A DNA stretch of 9,418 nucleotides from the NCBI GenBank assembly GCA_011051925.1, contig DRKE01000242.1, forward strand, positions 1 through 9,418, written 5' to 3'. Made by a program: the position numbers and the translations under genes. Positions 1-6,562 of this stretch are shown here, one piece after another. How positions within the stretch are numbered: the stretch's first letter is position 1; each line of letters opens with the position of its first letter. Below the pieces are notes generated by a model that saw nothing but the letters and a program-made list of their open reading frames with translations, was not told where the DNA came from and did no database searches. This stretch comes from Deltaproteobacteria bacterium (lineage in GTDB: Bacteria; Myxococcota_A; UBA9160; UBA4427).

Positions 1-2
1 CG

Positions 3-143
3 GTCGAGCGGATCGTGGCGGAACTCGAAGGGCGGGGAGTGCCGATCACCGCCCATGAGCTCGATGGGTGGCTCTGGAATGCGGGCCAGGCCCCCCGGAT
101 CAAGGCGATTCCACGACATCGCGCTCGCAGTCCGTATTATTGA
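3..143 (+). CDS. qng1: Queuosine salvage protein (QNG1/DUF2419 family), C-terminal 46 residues only
   Basis: An open frame runs in from the left edge and stops at TGA 141-143. The visible 46 residues contain HELDGWLWN followed by IPRHRARSPYY at the very C-terminus. This matches the ending I recall for the queuosine salvage family, where a leucine-aspartate-x-x-leucine-tryptophan helix is followed after about 15 residues by a proline-x-histidine-arginine-x-arginine segment and a terminal Tyr-Tyr. Family members release queuine from queuosine nucleoside or 5'-monophosphate so that it can be reused for tRNA modification; they are cytosolic. The catalytic part lies outside the window, so activity cannot be judged. 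The assignment rests on memory of the C-terminal signature alone. Confidence 0.7.
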   Translation, partial: VERIVAELEGRGVPITAHELDGWLWNAGQAPRIKAIPRHRARSPYY

Positions 144-258
144 GCGCGCCGCTTCGATCATGGTCTTTCGGGATGCCCGCCTCGGTCCCGGCGCTTCGCC
201 CCGGGAAGGGCCGCGGTCCGGGAGCGGGTTCTCGGAAGGGGGTATCCGGGTTTCGCCG

Positions 259-762
259 ATGAAGATCTTCGACAGCAATTTCTGGATCGTGTTCGCCGTG
301 CTGCTCGTGCTGATCGTCGTGGCACTGGCGCGGGGCGGGACCCCGCTTCTCGGCGAGGGGCTCGGTAGCGGGGCGAGGCTTTTCGTTCGCTACGCCGTCG
401 TGATCTTCGTGTCGTTCCTGCTGGCGGGCATGCTCCAGCGCCTGATGCCCCACGGTCTGGTCTCCGCGGCGCTGGGTGAGGGGTCGGGCTGGCGGGGCCT
501 CCTGCTCGCTTCCGTGGCCGGAGCGATCACGCCGGCGGGCCCCTTCGTTTCGATGCCCCTGGCCGCGGCATTGCTGCGTTCCGGGGCCACGCCGGCGGCC
601 GTGGTCAGCTTCCTCGCGGCCTGGAGTCTGTTGTCGATCCATCGACTCTTCACCTGGGAGGTGCCGATCATGGGGGCGCCCTTCGCGCTGACCCGATGGT
701 CCTTGTGCCTGGTGCTGCCCGCTGCCGCGGGTGGTCTGGCCCGGCTGTTCTTCCGCTCGTGA
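259..762 (+). CDS. Small ArsP/DUF318-like integral membrane protein (permease half)
   Basis: This 167-residue, very hydrophobic protein has likely membrane segments near residues 8-25, 43-62, 80-106, 112-128 and 142-165. The segment GAITPAGPFVSMP (residues 89-100) resembles the conserved core loop of the ArsP/DUF318 permease superfamily, and AWSLLSIHRL with a following Trp-Glu resembles small 'permease' proteins of that group. Full-length ArsP-type proteins are about 300-350 residues, so this looks like a single half that could act as a dimer. The cysteine pair typical of ArsP metalloid exporters is absent, so arsenical transport should not be assumed; the substrate is unknown. The frame is open further upstream to 55, but that extension is Arg/Gly/Pro-rich and non-hydrophobic and overlaps the previous gene, so ATG 259 is preferred although its ribosome site is poor. 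Its 3' end overlaps the convergent gene by 95 bp. Confidence 0.7.
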   Translation: MKIFDSNFWIVFAVLLVLIVVALARGGTPLLGEGLGSGARLFVRYAVVIFVSFLLAGMLQRLMPHGLVSAALGEGSGWRGLLLASVAGAITPAGPFVSMPLAAALLRSGATPAAVVSFLAAWSLLSIHRLFTWEVPIMGAPFALTRWSLCLVLPAAAGGLARLFFRS

Positions 763-2119
763 GGGTTGCGGCCAGTGCGCGATGCAGGGCGCGAAGCCGG
801 GAATCCGGAAGCCCGTGGCGCGCGAGGGCGCGTGCCACGTCGTCCGGATCGGGCGGGGGCGAAGGGTCGCCCATCGAAGCGACGAGCAACATCGCGATCC
901 GGTTGCCGAGATGGATCAGCGCGGGCCGGAGCGACCGATCGAGGCGATGACGCGCCGCCCGGCGTCTCGAGGCGAGTTCCTCGGGCGTCGTGATCGGGGA
1001 TTCCGCGCTGTCGGCGAGGGTCTGGCGCTGGATCCATTTTGCGGCCTCGATCTGCGTGCGGAAGAGGGTTTCGACCACCACGGGATCGGGTGGCGCCTGC
1101 CCGGCCTCGACCGAGGCCCGTGCCACCGCCGCGGCGGCCGAGCGGAGAACCCGATCCTCTCGCGCCCGATCCTCGATCGGGATTCCCAGGACCCGTTTGG
1201 CCCGGGCGATGGCGGGCATGAGGGAAAGGCGTTCGTCGAGACTCGAAAGCAGCGCGGCGACGGGTCGGGCCGTGGCGACCCGTGCCAGGCCAGCGCGTTC
1301 GCGCAGTCGGTCGAGAAGGCCCGAGGATTCGGCGGCGATCAGCCAGCGGTCGAAGCTCCGGATCCGCTCTTCGTCGCCAGGCGGAAACCAGGCGGCCTTG
1401 TGGTCCCGGGTCAGGGGACCGATCGTCCGGAGCGGGCGGTCCGAGGCGCGCTGCCAGAGCGGGGCCTCGACGCTGTCGCTGACGACGCCGTCGACCTCCT
1501 TCCGCAGCAGTCGGGGCAGGACGTCTGCATTGGCGCCCACGGCATCGATCCGCGCCTCGGGGAAGAGGCGCCGGGCCACGCGCTCGAGATGGCCGCCCGC
1601 GTTCACCGCCAGGCGGAGGTCGACGCGGTCGAGGTCGGATGGCTTCTGCAGCGGGGAATCGGCAGGGACCAGGAGGACCGCGGCGCTGGTGGCGAGGGGC
1701 AGGCTGAAGCGACCCGTCACGGATCGATCGGGTCGGACCGTGACGCCCGAAACGACGAGGTCGAAAAGCCCCGCCTCGAGATCCGCGCTCAGCTCGGGCC
1801 AACGAAAGCGCACCCACTCGATTCCGAGCCCCTGATCGGCGGCGTAAGCCCTTGCCACATCGACGGAAAATCCCTTCGGGCCGGAATCGCCCCCGGCGCC
1901 GGGGGTTTCGGGCCAGGCGCTGAAGGGCGGATAGTCGCCGCTCGTTCCGACGCGAAGCGTCGCCGGTGGCTTCCCGTCGGAGGGCCGGACGAGCTTCCTG
2001 ATTTCGGCACCCGGGGCTCCGGAACAGGCCGATGCCACAAACGCGAACAAGATCGCGAAAAGTGCGGGACTTGCTCGCCGACGCCCTGGCCATATGAAAA
2101 ATCCAGCTAGATCAGTCAC
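668..2119 (-). CDS. pheC-aroQ: Exported bifunctional cyclohexadienyl dehydratase (PheC-like) / AroQ-gamma chorismate mutase fusion
   Basis: The product has 483 residues and starts with GTG 2119, placed 7 nt after GAGGG. Residues 1-31 form an export signal: three arginines, then a hydrophobic core ending VASAC, with Cys32 as a possible lipid-anchor site (the lipobox is imperfect). Residues 53-275 are a type-3 solute-binding fold closest to PheC: RVGTSGDYPPFS, SGVTVRPDR, VNAGG, SDSVEA (Glu218 in the position I recall as the PheC general acid) and DRWLIAAESSGLL. Residues 285-375 are an AroQ-gamma chorismate mutase with Arg297, Lys308, Asp317, Arg320 and Gln364 in the spacing seen in the secreted Mycobacterium tuberculosis enzyme; residues 376-455 match that subclass's C-terminal half. 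Expected chemistry is chorismate to prephenate to phenylpyruvate (or arogenate to phenylalanine) in the periplasm. No ABC transporter genes adjoin it, which favours an enzyme over a transport receptor. The last 28 residues are low-complexity and antisense to the neighbour. Confidence 0.85.
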   Translation of the reverse strand: MTDLAGFFIWPGRRRASPALFAILFAFVASACSGAPGAEIRKLVRPSDGKPPATLRVGTSGDYPPFSAWPETPGAGGDSGPKGFSVDVARAYAADQGLGIEWVRFRWPELSADLEAGLFDLVVSGVTVRPDRSVTGRFSLPLATSAAVLLVPADSPLQKPSDLDRVDLRLAVNAGGHLERVARRLFPEARIDAVGANADVLPRLLRKEVDGVVSDSVEAPLWQRASDRPLRTIGPLTRDHKAAWFPPGDEERIRSFDRWLIAAESSGLLDRLRERAGLARVATARPVAALLSSLDERLSLMPAIARAKRVLGIPIEDRAREDRVLRSAAAAVARASVEAGQAPPDPVVVETLFRTQIEAAKWIQRQTLADSAESPITTPEELASRRRAARHRLDRSLRPALIHLGNRIAMLLVASMGDPSPPPDPDDVARALARHGLPDSRLRALHRALAATLTSGRTAGPDHPRQRAAPGTRTIGSARRAPP

Positions 2120-2126
2120 TTGAGTA

Positions 2127-2131
2127 CCCTC
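2127..2131 (-). promoter_or_regulatory. Ribosome binding site deciding the GTG start of pheC-aroQ
   Basis: On the minus strand GAGGG lies 7 nt upstream of GTG 2119. It supports the GTG start over any downstream codon: there is no in-frame ATG before the export signal, and the signal peptide is complete only from this start. Confidence 0.7.
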
Positions 2132-2158
2132 GATCCATCCTTGCCCCGGCGGGTGTCA

Positions 2159-2187
2159 TTGACCCGGCTCGGCAGCTTTCCTACCCT
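2159..2187 (+). promoter_or_regulatory. Weak candidate sigma-70 promoter for the cold-shock-domain gene
   Basis: TTGACC matches the -35 consensus at five of six positions. It is followed by a 17-bp spacer and TACCCT, which matches the -10 at three of six. Predicted transcription start is near 2194. In a GC-rich genome such a match could be chance. Confidence 0.25.
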
Positions 2188-2373
2188 GCGCGCCCGCCTC
2201 CCCGAGAGTGTTCCAGTCGACCGCGGCTGCCACATTCCCAACGTTCCGAGCATCCCTGCTCCAAGACGCCCGGGATCGAGATGCCAACACCCCCCATCCG
2301 GGTGGGGTCATTGGCCTGGATCGGTCGTTCTGTTCTTCGGGCTTTGAAGACGCTGGGGCGAGGAGATCGGGAA

Positions 2374-2393
2374 GTCGGTCGTGGTCGGTCGTG
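2374..2393 (+). repeat. Perfect tandem 10-bp repeat
   Basis: GTCGGTCGTG occurs twice in immediate succession (2374-2383 and 2384-2393). It sits in the non-coding region about 190 bp before the cold-shock-domain start. No function is evident. Confidence 0.6.
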
Positions 2394-2457
2394 GGATGTC
2401 AGGACGGGTTCCCTCGAGTGGAGTGGGCGACGAGCCGGGCAGGAAGCATCGGTCGGG

Positions 2458-2505
2458 AAGGACCGGCCAAAAGAAGGACCGGCCGAAAAAGGGACGGGCC
2501 CAGAG
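2458..2505 (+). repeat. Three 16-bp direct repeats upstream of the cold-shock-domain gene
   Basis: The unit begins AAGGACCGGCC at 2458 and again, identically over 11 bases, at 2474. A third copy at 2490 (AGGGACGGGCC) matches nine of eleven positions. The period is exactly 16 bp, which is not a multiple of three and argues against coding origin. The array ends 77 bp before ATG 2583, so it is probably in the leader RNA or the promoter-proximal region. Each copy carries a purine-GGA core, as do protein-binding leader sites such as those of CsrA/RsmA, but the link is speculative. Confidence 0.6.
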
Positions 2506-2582
2506 CGGAACACGCGCAGTAGCGGCCGACGGCTCATGCCGAAGCCGGTCGCGCGTAGAGCAAGGATAACGGGAGAGACGTC

Positions 2583-3074
2583 ATGTTGACGCTGGACGAG
2601 ATCGAATCAGGACTTTTCGTGACGCACAAGAATACCGGACTTCGCTACAGCGTCGTCGAAGCCGAGGAGGGCGAGGTCCTGCTCTCTCCCGAACAGGACG
2701 GTCTCCAGGATCTGACGGTGCCCCTCGACCTCTTCCGGAACGAATTCGTTTCCACGGATCGCTTCCGCGCGCCCGGCGGGCGACGCGGCGGCCGCGGCCG
2801 CAAGCGCACGCCGGCCGCGGGGGGGGGCCCGACGGCCGTTCCCAGCGGGCCGAAATGTCGGGGCAAGATCAAGAAGATGGTCCGCGACCGGGGCTTCGGA
2901 TTCATTCGTGGAGAGGATGGCAAGGAGGTCTTCTTCCATCGTTCGGGTCTGAATGCGAGCGACTATGACGGCCTGAACGAGGGGGATCTCGTCGAGTACG
3001 TCGTCCAGGAAGGGCCGCGGGGTGCGCGCGCCGAACACGTTCGCCATGCTCCGGCCGAAGCGCCCGCGAGCTGA
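2583..3074 (+). CDS. Cold-shock-domain protein with an unrecognised N-terminal domain
   Basis: The product has 163 residues and starts at ATG 2583, with GGGAG 7 nt upstream. Residues 92-155 are a cold-shock domain: GKIKKMVRDRGFGFI carries RNP-1 (RGFGFI, 103-108) and VFFHRS (116-121) is RNP-2, followed by LNEGDLVEYVV. This fold binds single-stranded RNA or DNA in the cytoplasm and typically melts secondary structure. Residues 1-60 form a compact acidic domain (THKNTGLRYSV, LLSPEQDGL, VPLDLFRNEFV) that I do not recognise; alternating hydrophobic residues suggest a small beta fold. The two are joined by a basic Gly/Arg/Pro linker (62-90) that could add nucleic-acid affinity. Ordinary Csp proteins are about 70 residues, so this is more than twice that length. 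The linker includes a run of nine G bases. The next gene follows 18 bp after the stop. Confidence 0.85.
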   Translation: MLTLDEIESGLFVTHKNTGLRYSVVEAEEGEVLLSPEQDGLQDLTVPLDLFRNEFVSTDRFRAPGGRRGGRGRKRTPAAGGGPTAVPSGPKCRGKIKKMVRDRGFGFIRGEDGKEVFFHRSGLNASDYDGLNEGDLVEYVVQEGPRGARAEHVRHAPAEAPAS

Positions 3075-3092
3075 GTCTCCGTCCCGTCTCGG

Positions 3093-4190
3093 ATGTCTCC
3101 GCCCACGACCCGGCTCGAAAACGCGGTGGTGGCCGACCCCGCGGACCTGACGCCCGAATGGCTGACCGCGGCGCTGCGCGGTTCCGGGCTCGACGTCGAG
3201 GTCCGTTCGTTTCGGAGAGAGCCCGTCGGGACCGGGCAGATGGCCCACAACGAACGCCTCCATCTCGAATACGTCGAGGCCCCCTCGACGGAAGCATCGC
3301 GTTTCGCGCCGGCCACCCTCGTCGGAAAGTTTCCATCCCCTTCGGCCGAGAGTCGGGAAGCCGGGGCGCGCGGGGCCTATCGGGCCGAAACGATCTTCTA
3401 CACGAGCCTCGCTTCGAGCCTGCCCATCCGTACGCCCGCCTGCTACTACGGAGGGCTCTCCGAAGACCAGTCGATCTTCACCCTGCTGCTCGAGGATCTC
3501 GCCCCCGCGCGACAGGGGGACCAGATCGCCGGCGCGGACGATGCCGAGATCGAAGCGGCCGTCCGGAACCTCGCGGGGCTGCACGCACCGCTCCAGGGGG
3601 ATTCGCGACTCGATACCTTCGACTGGACGCTCGGGACCTCCGATGAAGAATTCGCCCTCTACATCGAAATGGGAACCCCCGTCTTCCTCGAGCGCTATCG
3701 GGAAAGACTGTCGGAGGAGGACGCGGAAACGCTGCGTCGGTTCGCTGCGGGCGTCCGCAACTGGCGCAAGAGGGCTCCGACCACGAGGACCCTCGTCCAT
3801 GGCGACTACCGCCTCGACAACCTGATGTTCGATTCCGTCGCCGGCGAGATCCGGGTCGCAGCGGTCGATTGGCAGACGCTCTCGGTCGGATCCGGGGGCC
3901 AGGATCTCGCCTATCTCCTCGGCACCAGCAGTCCGCCCGAGAAGCGCCGACTTCATGAAGCCCGCATGCTCGACGTCTATCGGGAGGCAATGGCCGGACT
4001 CGGTGTCGAACGGAGTGCCGACGAGATCCGGGCCGACTACGTCCATGGCAGCTTCCAGGGGCCGGCGATCACGATCCTCGGCTCCCTTTCCGTCGGTCAG
4101 ACCGATCGCGGCGACGACATGTTCATGGCGATGGCCCATCGCTCCGCCAGCCAGATCAGGGACCTCGACGCCCTCGCGCTGCTGGCCTGA
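3093..4190 (+). CDS. Aminoglycoside/choline-kinase-fold phosphotransferase family protein
   Basis: This 365-residue protein has the APH kinase layout. TLVGKF (75-80) supplies the candidate nucleotide-binding Lys79, and YRAETIFY (96-103) the helix-C glutamate Glu99. LLLEDLAPAR (131-140) forms the hinge, HGDYRLDN (236-243) is the Brenner catalytic loop with Asp238 and Asn243, and VDWQ (258-261) holds the metal-binding Asp259. All key residues are present, so it is likely an active ATP-dependent kinase of a small molecule. The family is very broad (antibiotics, choline, homoserine, ecdysteroid-like alcohols) and the substrate cannot be read from sequence. Homologues often accompany acyl-CoA or lipid-metabolism genes; here the only such neighbour is the MaoC gene 1.9 kb away. 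ATG 3093 lies 18 bp after the cold-shock gene stop, so the two may be co-transcribed, although no strong ribosome site is visible. Confidence 0.8.
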   Translation: MSPPTTRLENAVVADPADLTPEWLTAALRGSGLDVEVRSFRREPVGTGQMAHNERLHLEYVEAPSTEASRFAPATLVGKFPSPSAESREAGARGAYRAETIFYTSLASSLPIRTPACYYGGLSEDQSIFTLLLEDLAPARQGDQIAGADDAEIEAAVRNLAGLHAPLQGDSRLDTFDWTLGTSDEEFALYIEMGTPVFLERYRERLSEEDAETLRRFAAGVRNWRKRAPTTRTLVHGDYRLDNLMFDSVAGEIRVAAVDWQTLSVGSGGQDLAYLLGTSSPPEKRRLHEARMLDVYREAMAGLGVERSADEIRADYVHGSFQGPAITILGSLSVGQTDRGDDMFMAMAHRSASQIRDLDALALLA

Positions 4191-4261
4191 GGCCCGGGGG
4201 CGATGGCTGGACGTGGTCCGGATTGGCGAAGGCGTCCGGCCGATCCGCGGCCCCGCCCTCT

Positions 4262-5905
4262 TCAGCCTTCGTAGCGATGGACGATCGGGAGACGTCGCCC
4301 CGCGCCGAAGGCCTTCTTCGAGGTTCGGAGTACGAGAGGCGTCTGTCTCCGTTTGTATTCGTTGCGATCGAGTCGCTTCACGATGGCGAGAGCCACCTCC
4401 TCGGAAACGCCCTCGGGCGGGACGATCGAGGCCCGACTCCGCCCACCCTCGATCGCCTGCCTGAGAATGGCGTCGAGGATCTCGTAGGGCGGCAGATCAT
4501 CCTGGTCGAGCTGACCGGCCGCGAGCTCGGCCGAGGGCGGTTTCTCGATCGTGTTTCTCGGAATCCTCTCGGTCTTCCGATTCGCATGCCGCGCGAGTGC
4601 GTAGACGTCGCCTTTGTAGACGTCGCCCAACACCGCCAGCCCCCCGACCGTGTCTCCGTAGAGCGTGCAATAGCCCATCGAGAGTTCGCTCTTGTTCCCC
4701 GTCGCCAGGACGAGGCGGTTCTCCTGGTTCGAACAGGCCATCAGGATGGCTCCGCGAATCCGCGATTGGATGTTCTGCTGGGTCAGGCCGTAGTCGTCCT
4801 GTCTGCCGAAGAGCGAAGCGAAGATCTCGAGATAGGCCTCGTAGACCGGGCCGATCTCGGCGCGACGGACCTCGATCCCGAGGCGTTCGCCCAGGACGAG
4901 CGCGTCCTCGATGCTGTGTTCCGAGGAAAAAGGTCCGGGCATCGCGATTCCGGCGACCCGCTCGGCGCCGAGCGCCTCGACCGCGAGATGGGCGGTCACG
5001 GCCGAGTCGATCCCGCCGGAGAGGCCGACCACCGCGCCCGGCGGCAGGTTCTGCTTCAGGAAATAGTCGCGAATCCCCAGGACGAGTCCGCGTTCGAGTT
5101 GTTCGATCTCGGAGGGATCCTCGACGGCTTCGAGGGGCGTGCCCGGACCCGATGGGATCTCGCAGATCGCGATGCCGGTCTCGAAGAGCGGCATGGCGGC
5201 ATGGACCGTGCCACACGCGTCGATCACGCACGAGCCGCCATCGAAGATCAGTTCGTCGTTTCCACCGACCTGGTTGACGAAGACGACCGGACGCTCGTGG
5301 CGCAGCGCCACCTCGGCCAGCATGGCGCGGCGCTCGGCGGCCTTGCCCACATGCCAGGGTGAGGCCGACGGATTGAGGATGATCCCGGCACCCCGTGCCG
5401 TCAGTTCCGCGACGGGATCGATGGGATAGGGCCGGGTGTGGAACCAGGTGTCTTCGCAGACGGCGAGCCCGAGCCGGAGGTCGAGGCCGGGGACCTCGAC
5501 CGGAGACCAGTCGTCAGAGCGGGCGAAATAACGTTGCTCGTCGAAGACGTCATAGGTCGGCAGCAGCGTCTTGGCCCGTGCGGCATGACGTCTTCCCTCG
5601 GCGAGAACGACGGCGGAATTCTCGATCGCCTTGGGTCGGGCGCGCTCGGTTCGCGTGACCGCGCCGATGACGATCGTGATCCTGCGGGAGGTCTTGGCGA
5701 GCTCGTCGAGTTCGGCGAGCTGATCGTCGACGAAGCGATCCCTTTCGAGCAGATCCATCGGCGGATAGCCGGTCAACGCGAGTTCGGGCAGGACCACGCA
5801 ATCCGCGCCGGCCGAGGCGGCCTGCTCAGCGGCCTCCTGTGCCAGGCGTCGGTTGCCGGCGAGGTCGCCAACCGTCGGATTGATCTGGGCGAGAGCGATC
5901 TTCAT
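4262..5905 (-). CDS. nadE: Glutamine-dependent NAD+ synthetase
   Basis: This 547-residue cytosolic enzyme makes NAD+ from deamido-NAD+, ATP and glutamine, the last step of NAD synthesis. Residues 1-265 are a nitrilase-type glutaminase domain with the full Glu-Lys-Cys triad: Glu41 in PELALTGY, Lys112 in KTLLPTYDVFDE and Cys150 in CEDTW. Residues 270-547 are the synthetase domain with the ATP P-loop SGGIDS (296-301), QNIQSRIRG (377-385), ATGNKSE (401-407) and the dehydration-type loop around KPPSAEL (455-461). The length is normal for the two-domain bacterial form, so no external glutaminase is needed. The start ATG 5905 gives the usual MKIALAQINPTVGD beginning; its ribosome site is weak. It is downstream of the MaoC gene on the same strand (147-bp gap) and convergent with the kinase gene (71-bp gap). 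Confidence 0.96.
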   Translation of the reverse strand: MKIALAQINPTVGDLAGNRRLAQEAAEQAASAGADCVVLPELALTGYPPMDLLERDRFVDDQLAELDELAKTSRRITIVIGAVTRTERARPKAIENSAVVLAEGRRHAARAKTLLPTYDVFDEQRYFARSDDWSPVEVPGLDLRLGLAVCEDTWFHTRPYPIDPVAELTARGAGIILNPSASPWHVGKAAERRAMLAEVALRHERPVVFVNQVGGNDELIFDGGSCVIDACGTVHAAMPLFETGIAICEIPSGPGTPLEAVEDPSEIEQLERGLVLGIRDYFLKQNLPPGAVVGLSGGIDSAVTAHLAVEALGAERVAGIAMPGPFSSEHSIEDALVLGERLGIEVRRAEIGPVYEAYLEIFASLFGRQDDYGLTQQNIQSRIRGAILMACSNQENRLVLATGNKSELSMGYCTLYGDTVGGLAVLGDVYKGDVYALARHANRKTERIPRNTIEKPPSAELAAGQLDQDDLPPYEILDAILRQAIEGGRSRASIVPPEGVSEEVALAIVKRLDRNEYKRRQTPLVLRTSKKAFGAGRRLPIVHRYEG

Positions 5906-6052
5906 GGGCCCAGCATACCCCGCCCAGGACGCGCGGCACGAGGCCTTCGGATCGCGCGCACGACCGGGAGCCCGGACGGACCGATGAAGGATGGCCGGAA
6001 GCGCCCGGGTCGCCCCGCCCTTCGATGCCGCGAATCGGGACGACCGTGGCGG

Positions 6053-6520
6053 CTACGGGAAGTACAGGAAGACCAGCTCCCCCGCGCAAGCGGGTCGTTT
6101 CGCGCCCTCGACCTCGAAACGGACCGTGAGGCCGACGCGCATCGCGCCACCGGGGGCGGCACGTACGGTCTTCAGCTGGGCGGCGAGACGGATCCGGCTT
6201 CCGGAAGGCACCGGTTCGCGCAGTCGCAGCTTCTCGATCCCCACGTTCACGATCCGGGAACACCGCGCGACCTCGATCAGTCGGGGCAGCAGGGCGGGGG
6301 CGAGGGCGATCGTGAGATAGCCGTGGGCGATCGTCGTGCCGAAGGGCGATTCGCGTCGGGCCCGTTCGGGATCCACGTGGATCCATTGACGGTCGCCGGT
6401 GGCTGCCGCGAAGGCGTCGATCTGTCCCTGATCGAGCGTGTGCCAATCCGTGGCTCCGAGATCGCGCCCTTCGTATTCGGGCAGCGAAGCCACGTCGGGA
6501 ATGATCAGCGGGGTCGGCAT
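6053..6520 (-). CDS. MaoC-like (NodN-type) hot-dog-fold acyl-CoA hydratase/dehydratase
   Basis: This 155-residue protein matches the single-domain MaoC hydratase size. ATGDRQWIHVDPERA (residues 40-54) is the hydratase-2 motif with catalytic Asp43 and His48, followed by FGTTIAHGYLT (60-70). The usual Asn-Pro of (R)-enoyl-CoA hydratases is replaced by Gln-Trp, which I know from the NodN-type subgroup. It probably hydrates or dehydrates a 2-enoyl/3-hydroxyacyl thioester; the exact substrate is unknown. The frame is open to 6685, but the first 55 codons would run into the divergent gene and look non-coding. ATG 6520 has AAGGG 4 nt upstream and gives the conserved N-terminus. It is divergent from the aldo/keto reductase (115-bp gap), so regulation may be shared through that region. 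Confidence 0.88.
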   Translation of the reverse strand: MPTPLIIPDVASLPEYEGRDLGATDWHTLDQGQIDAFAAATGDRQWIHVDPERARRESPFGTTIAHGYLTIALAPALLPRLIEVARCSRIVNVGIEKLRLREPVPSGSRIRLAAQLKTVRAAPGGAMRVGLTVRFEVEGAKRPACAGELVFLYFP

Positions 6521-6562
6521 CCAGCCCTTATACTCGCCCAGACGGCCTGTGCTGCGCAATGC

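Larger units (their letters stand above)
2120..2582. other. Divergent intergenic region (463 bp) between pheC-aroQ and the cold-shock-domain gene
   Basis: I find no convincing gene here; the short open frames have Arg/Gly/Ser-rich shadow composition. It must hold the promoters for both flanking genes. On the plus strand TTGACC (2159-2164) and TACCCT (2182-2187) are 17 bp apart and could be a sigma-70 promoter, though the -10 matches at only three of six positions. That start would give the cold-shock gene a leader of almost 400 nt. Other structure: an imperfect hairpin at 2289-2308 (ACCCCCC against GGtGGGGT with one bulge), a small hairpin TCTTC/GAAGA at 2334-2350, a tandem 10-bp repeat at 2374-2393, and three 16-bp repeats at 2458-2505. 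Confidence 0.6.

Noticed and set aside
55..258. N-terminal extension of the ArsP-like protein
   Set aside because: It overlaps the end of the queuosine-salvage gene and codes Arg/Gly/Pro-rich sequence before the natural membrane-protein start at 259.
390..2093. Minus-strand 567-codon open frame in another frame of the same region
   Set aside because: Extremely Arg/Pro-rich composition typical of a GC-rich shadow frame; it overlaps pheC-aroQ on the same strand.
731..2110. Long plus-strand open frame opposite pheC-aroQ
   Set aside because: It is an antisense shadow of a strongly recognised two-domain enzyme; its translation is Arg/Gly-rich with no recognisable motif.
2458..2505. CRISPR or plasmid-type iteron array
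   Set aside because: Only three 16-bp units directly abutting, no spacers, no cas or replication genes.
2281..2589. Small open frame in the divergent intergenic region
   Set aside because: No homology I recognise; it is Arg/Gly/Ser-rich, overlaps the next gene's start, and the repeats within it have a 16-bp period that breaks the frame.
2607..4139. Minus-strand 510-codon open frame opposite the cold-shock and kinase genes
   Set aside because: It spans two recognised plus-strand genes and the gap between them, and shows no domain of its own.
4218..4239. CCGGA/TCCGG inverted repeat between the convergent kinase and nadE genes as a terminator
   Set aside because: A 5-bp stem with a 12-nt loop and no T-tract; could easily be chance in GC-rich DNA.
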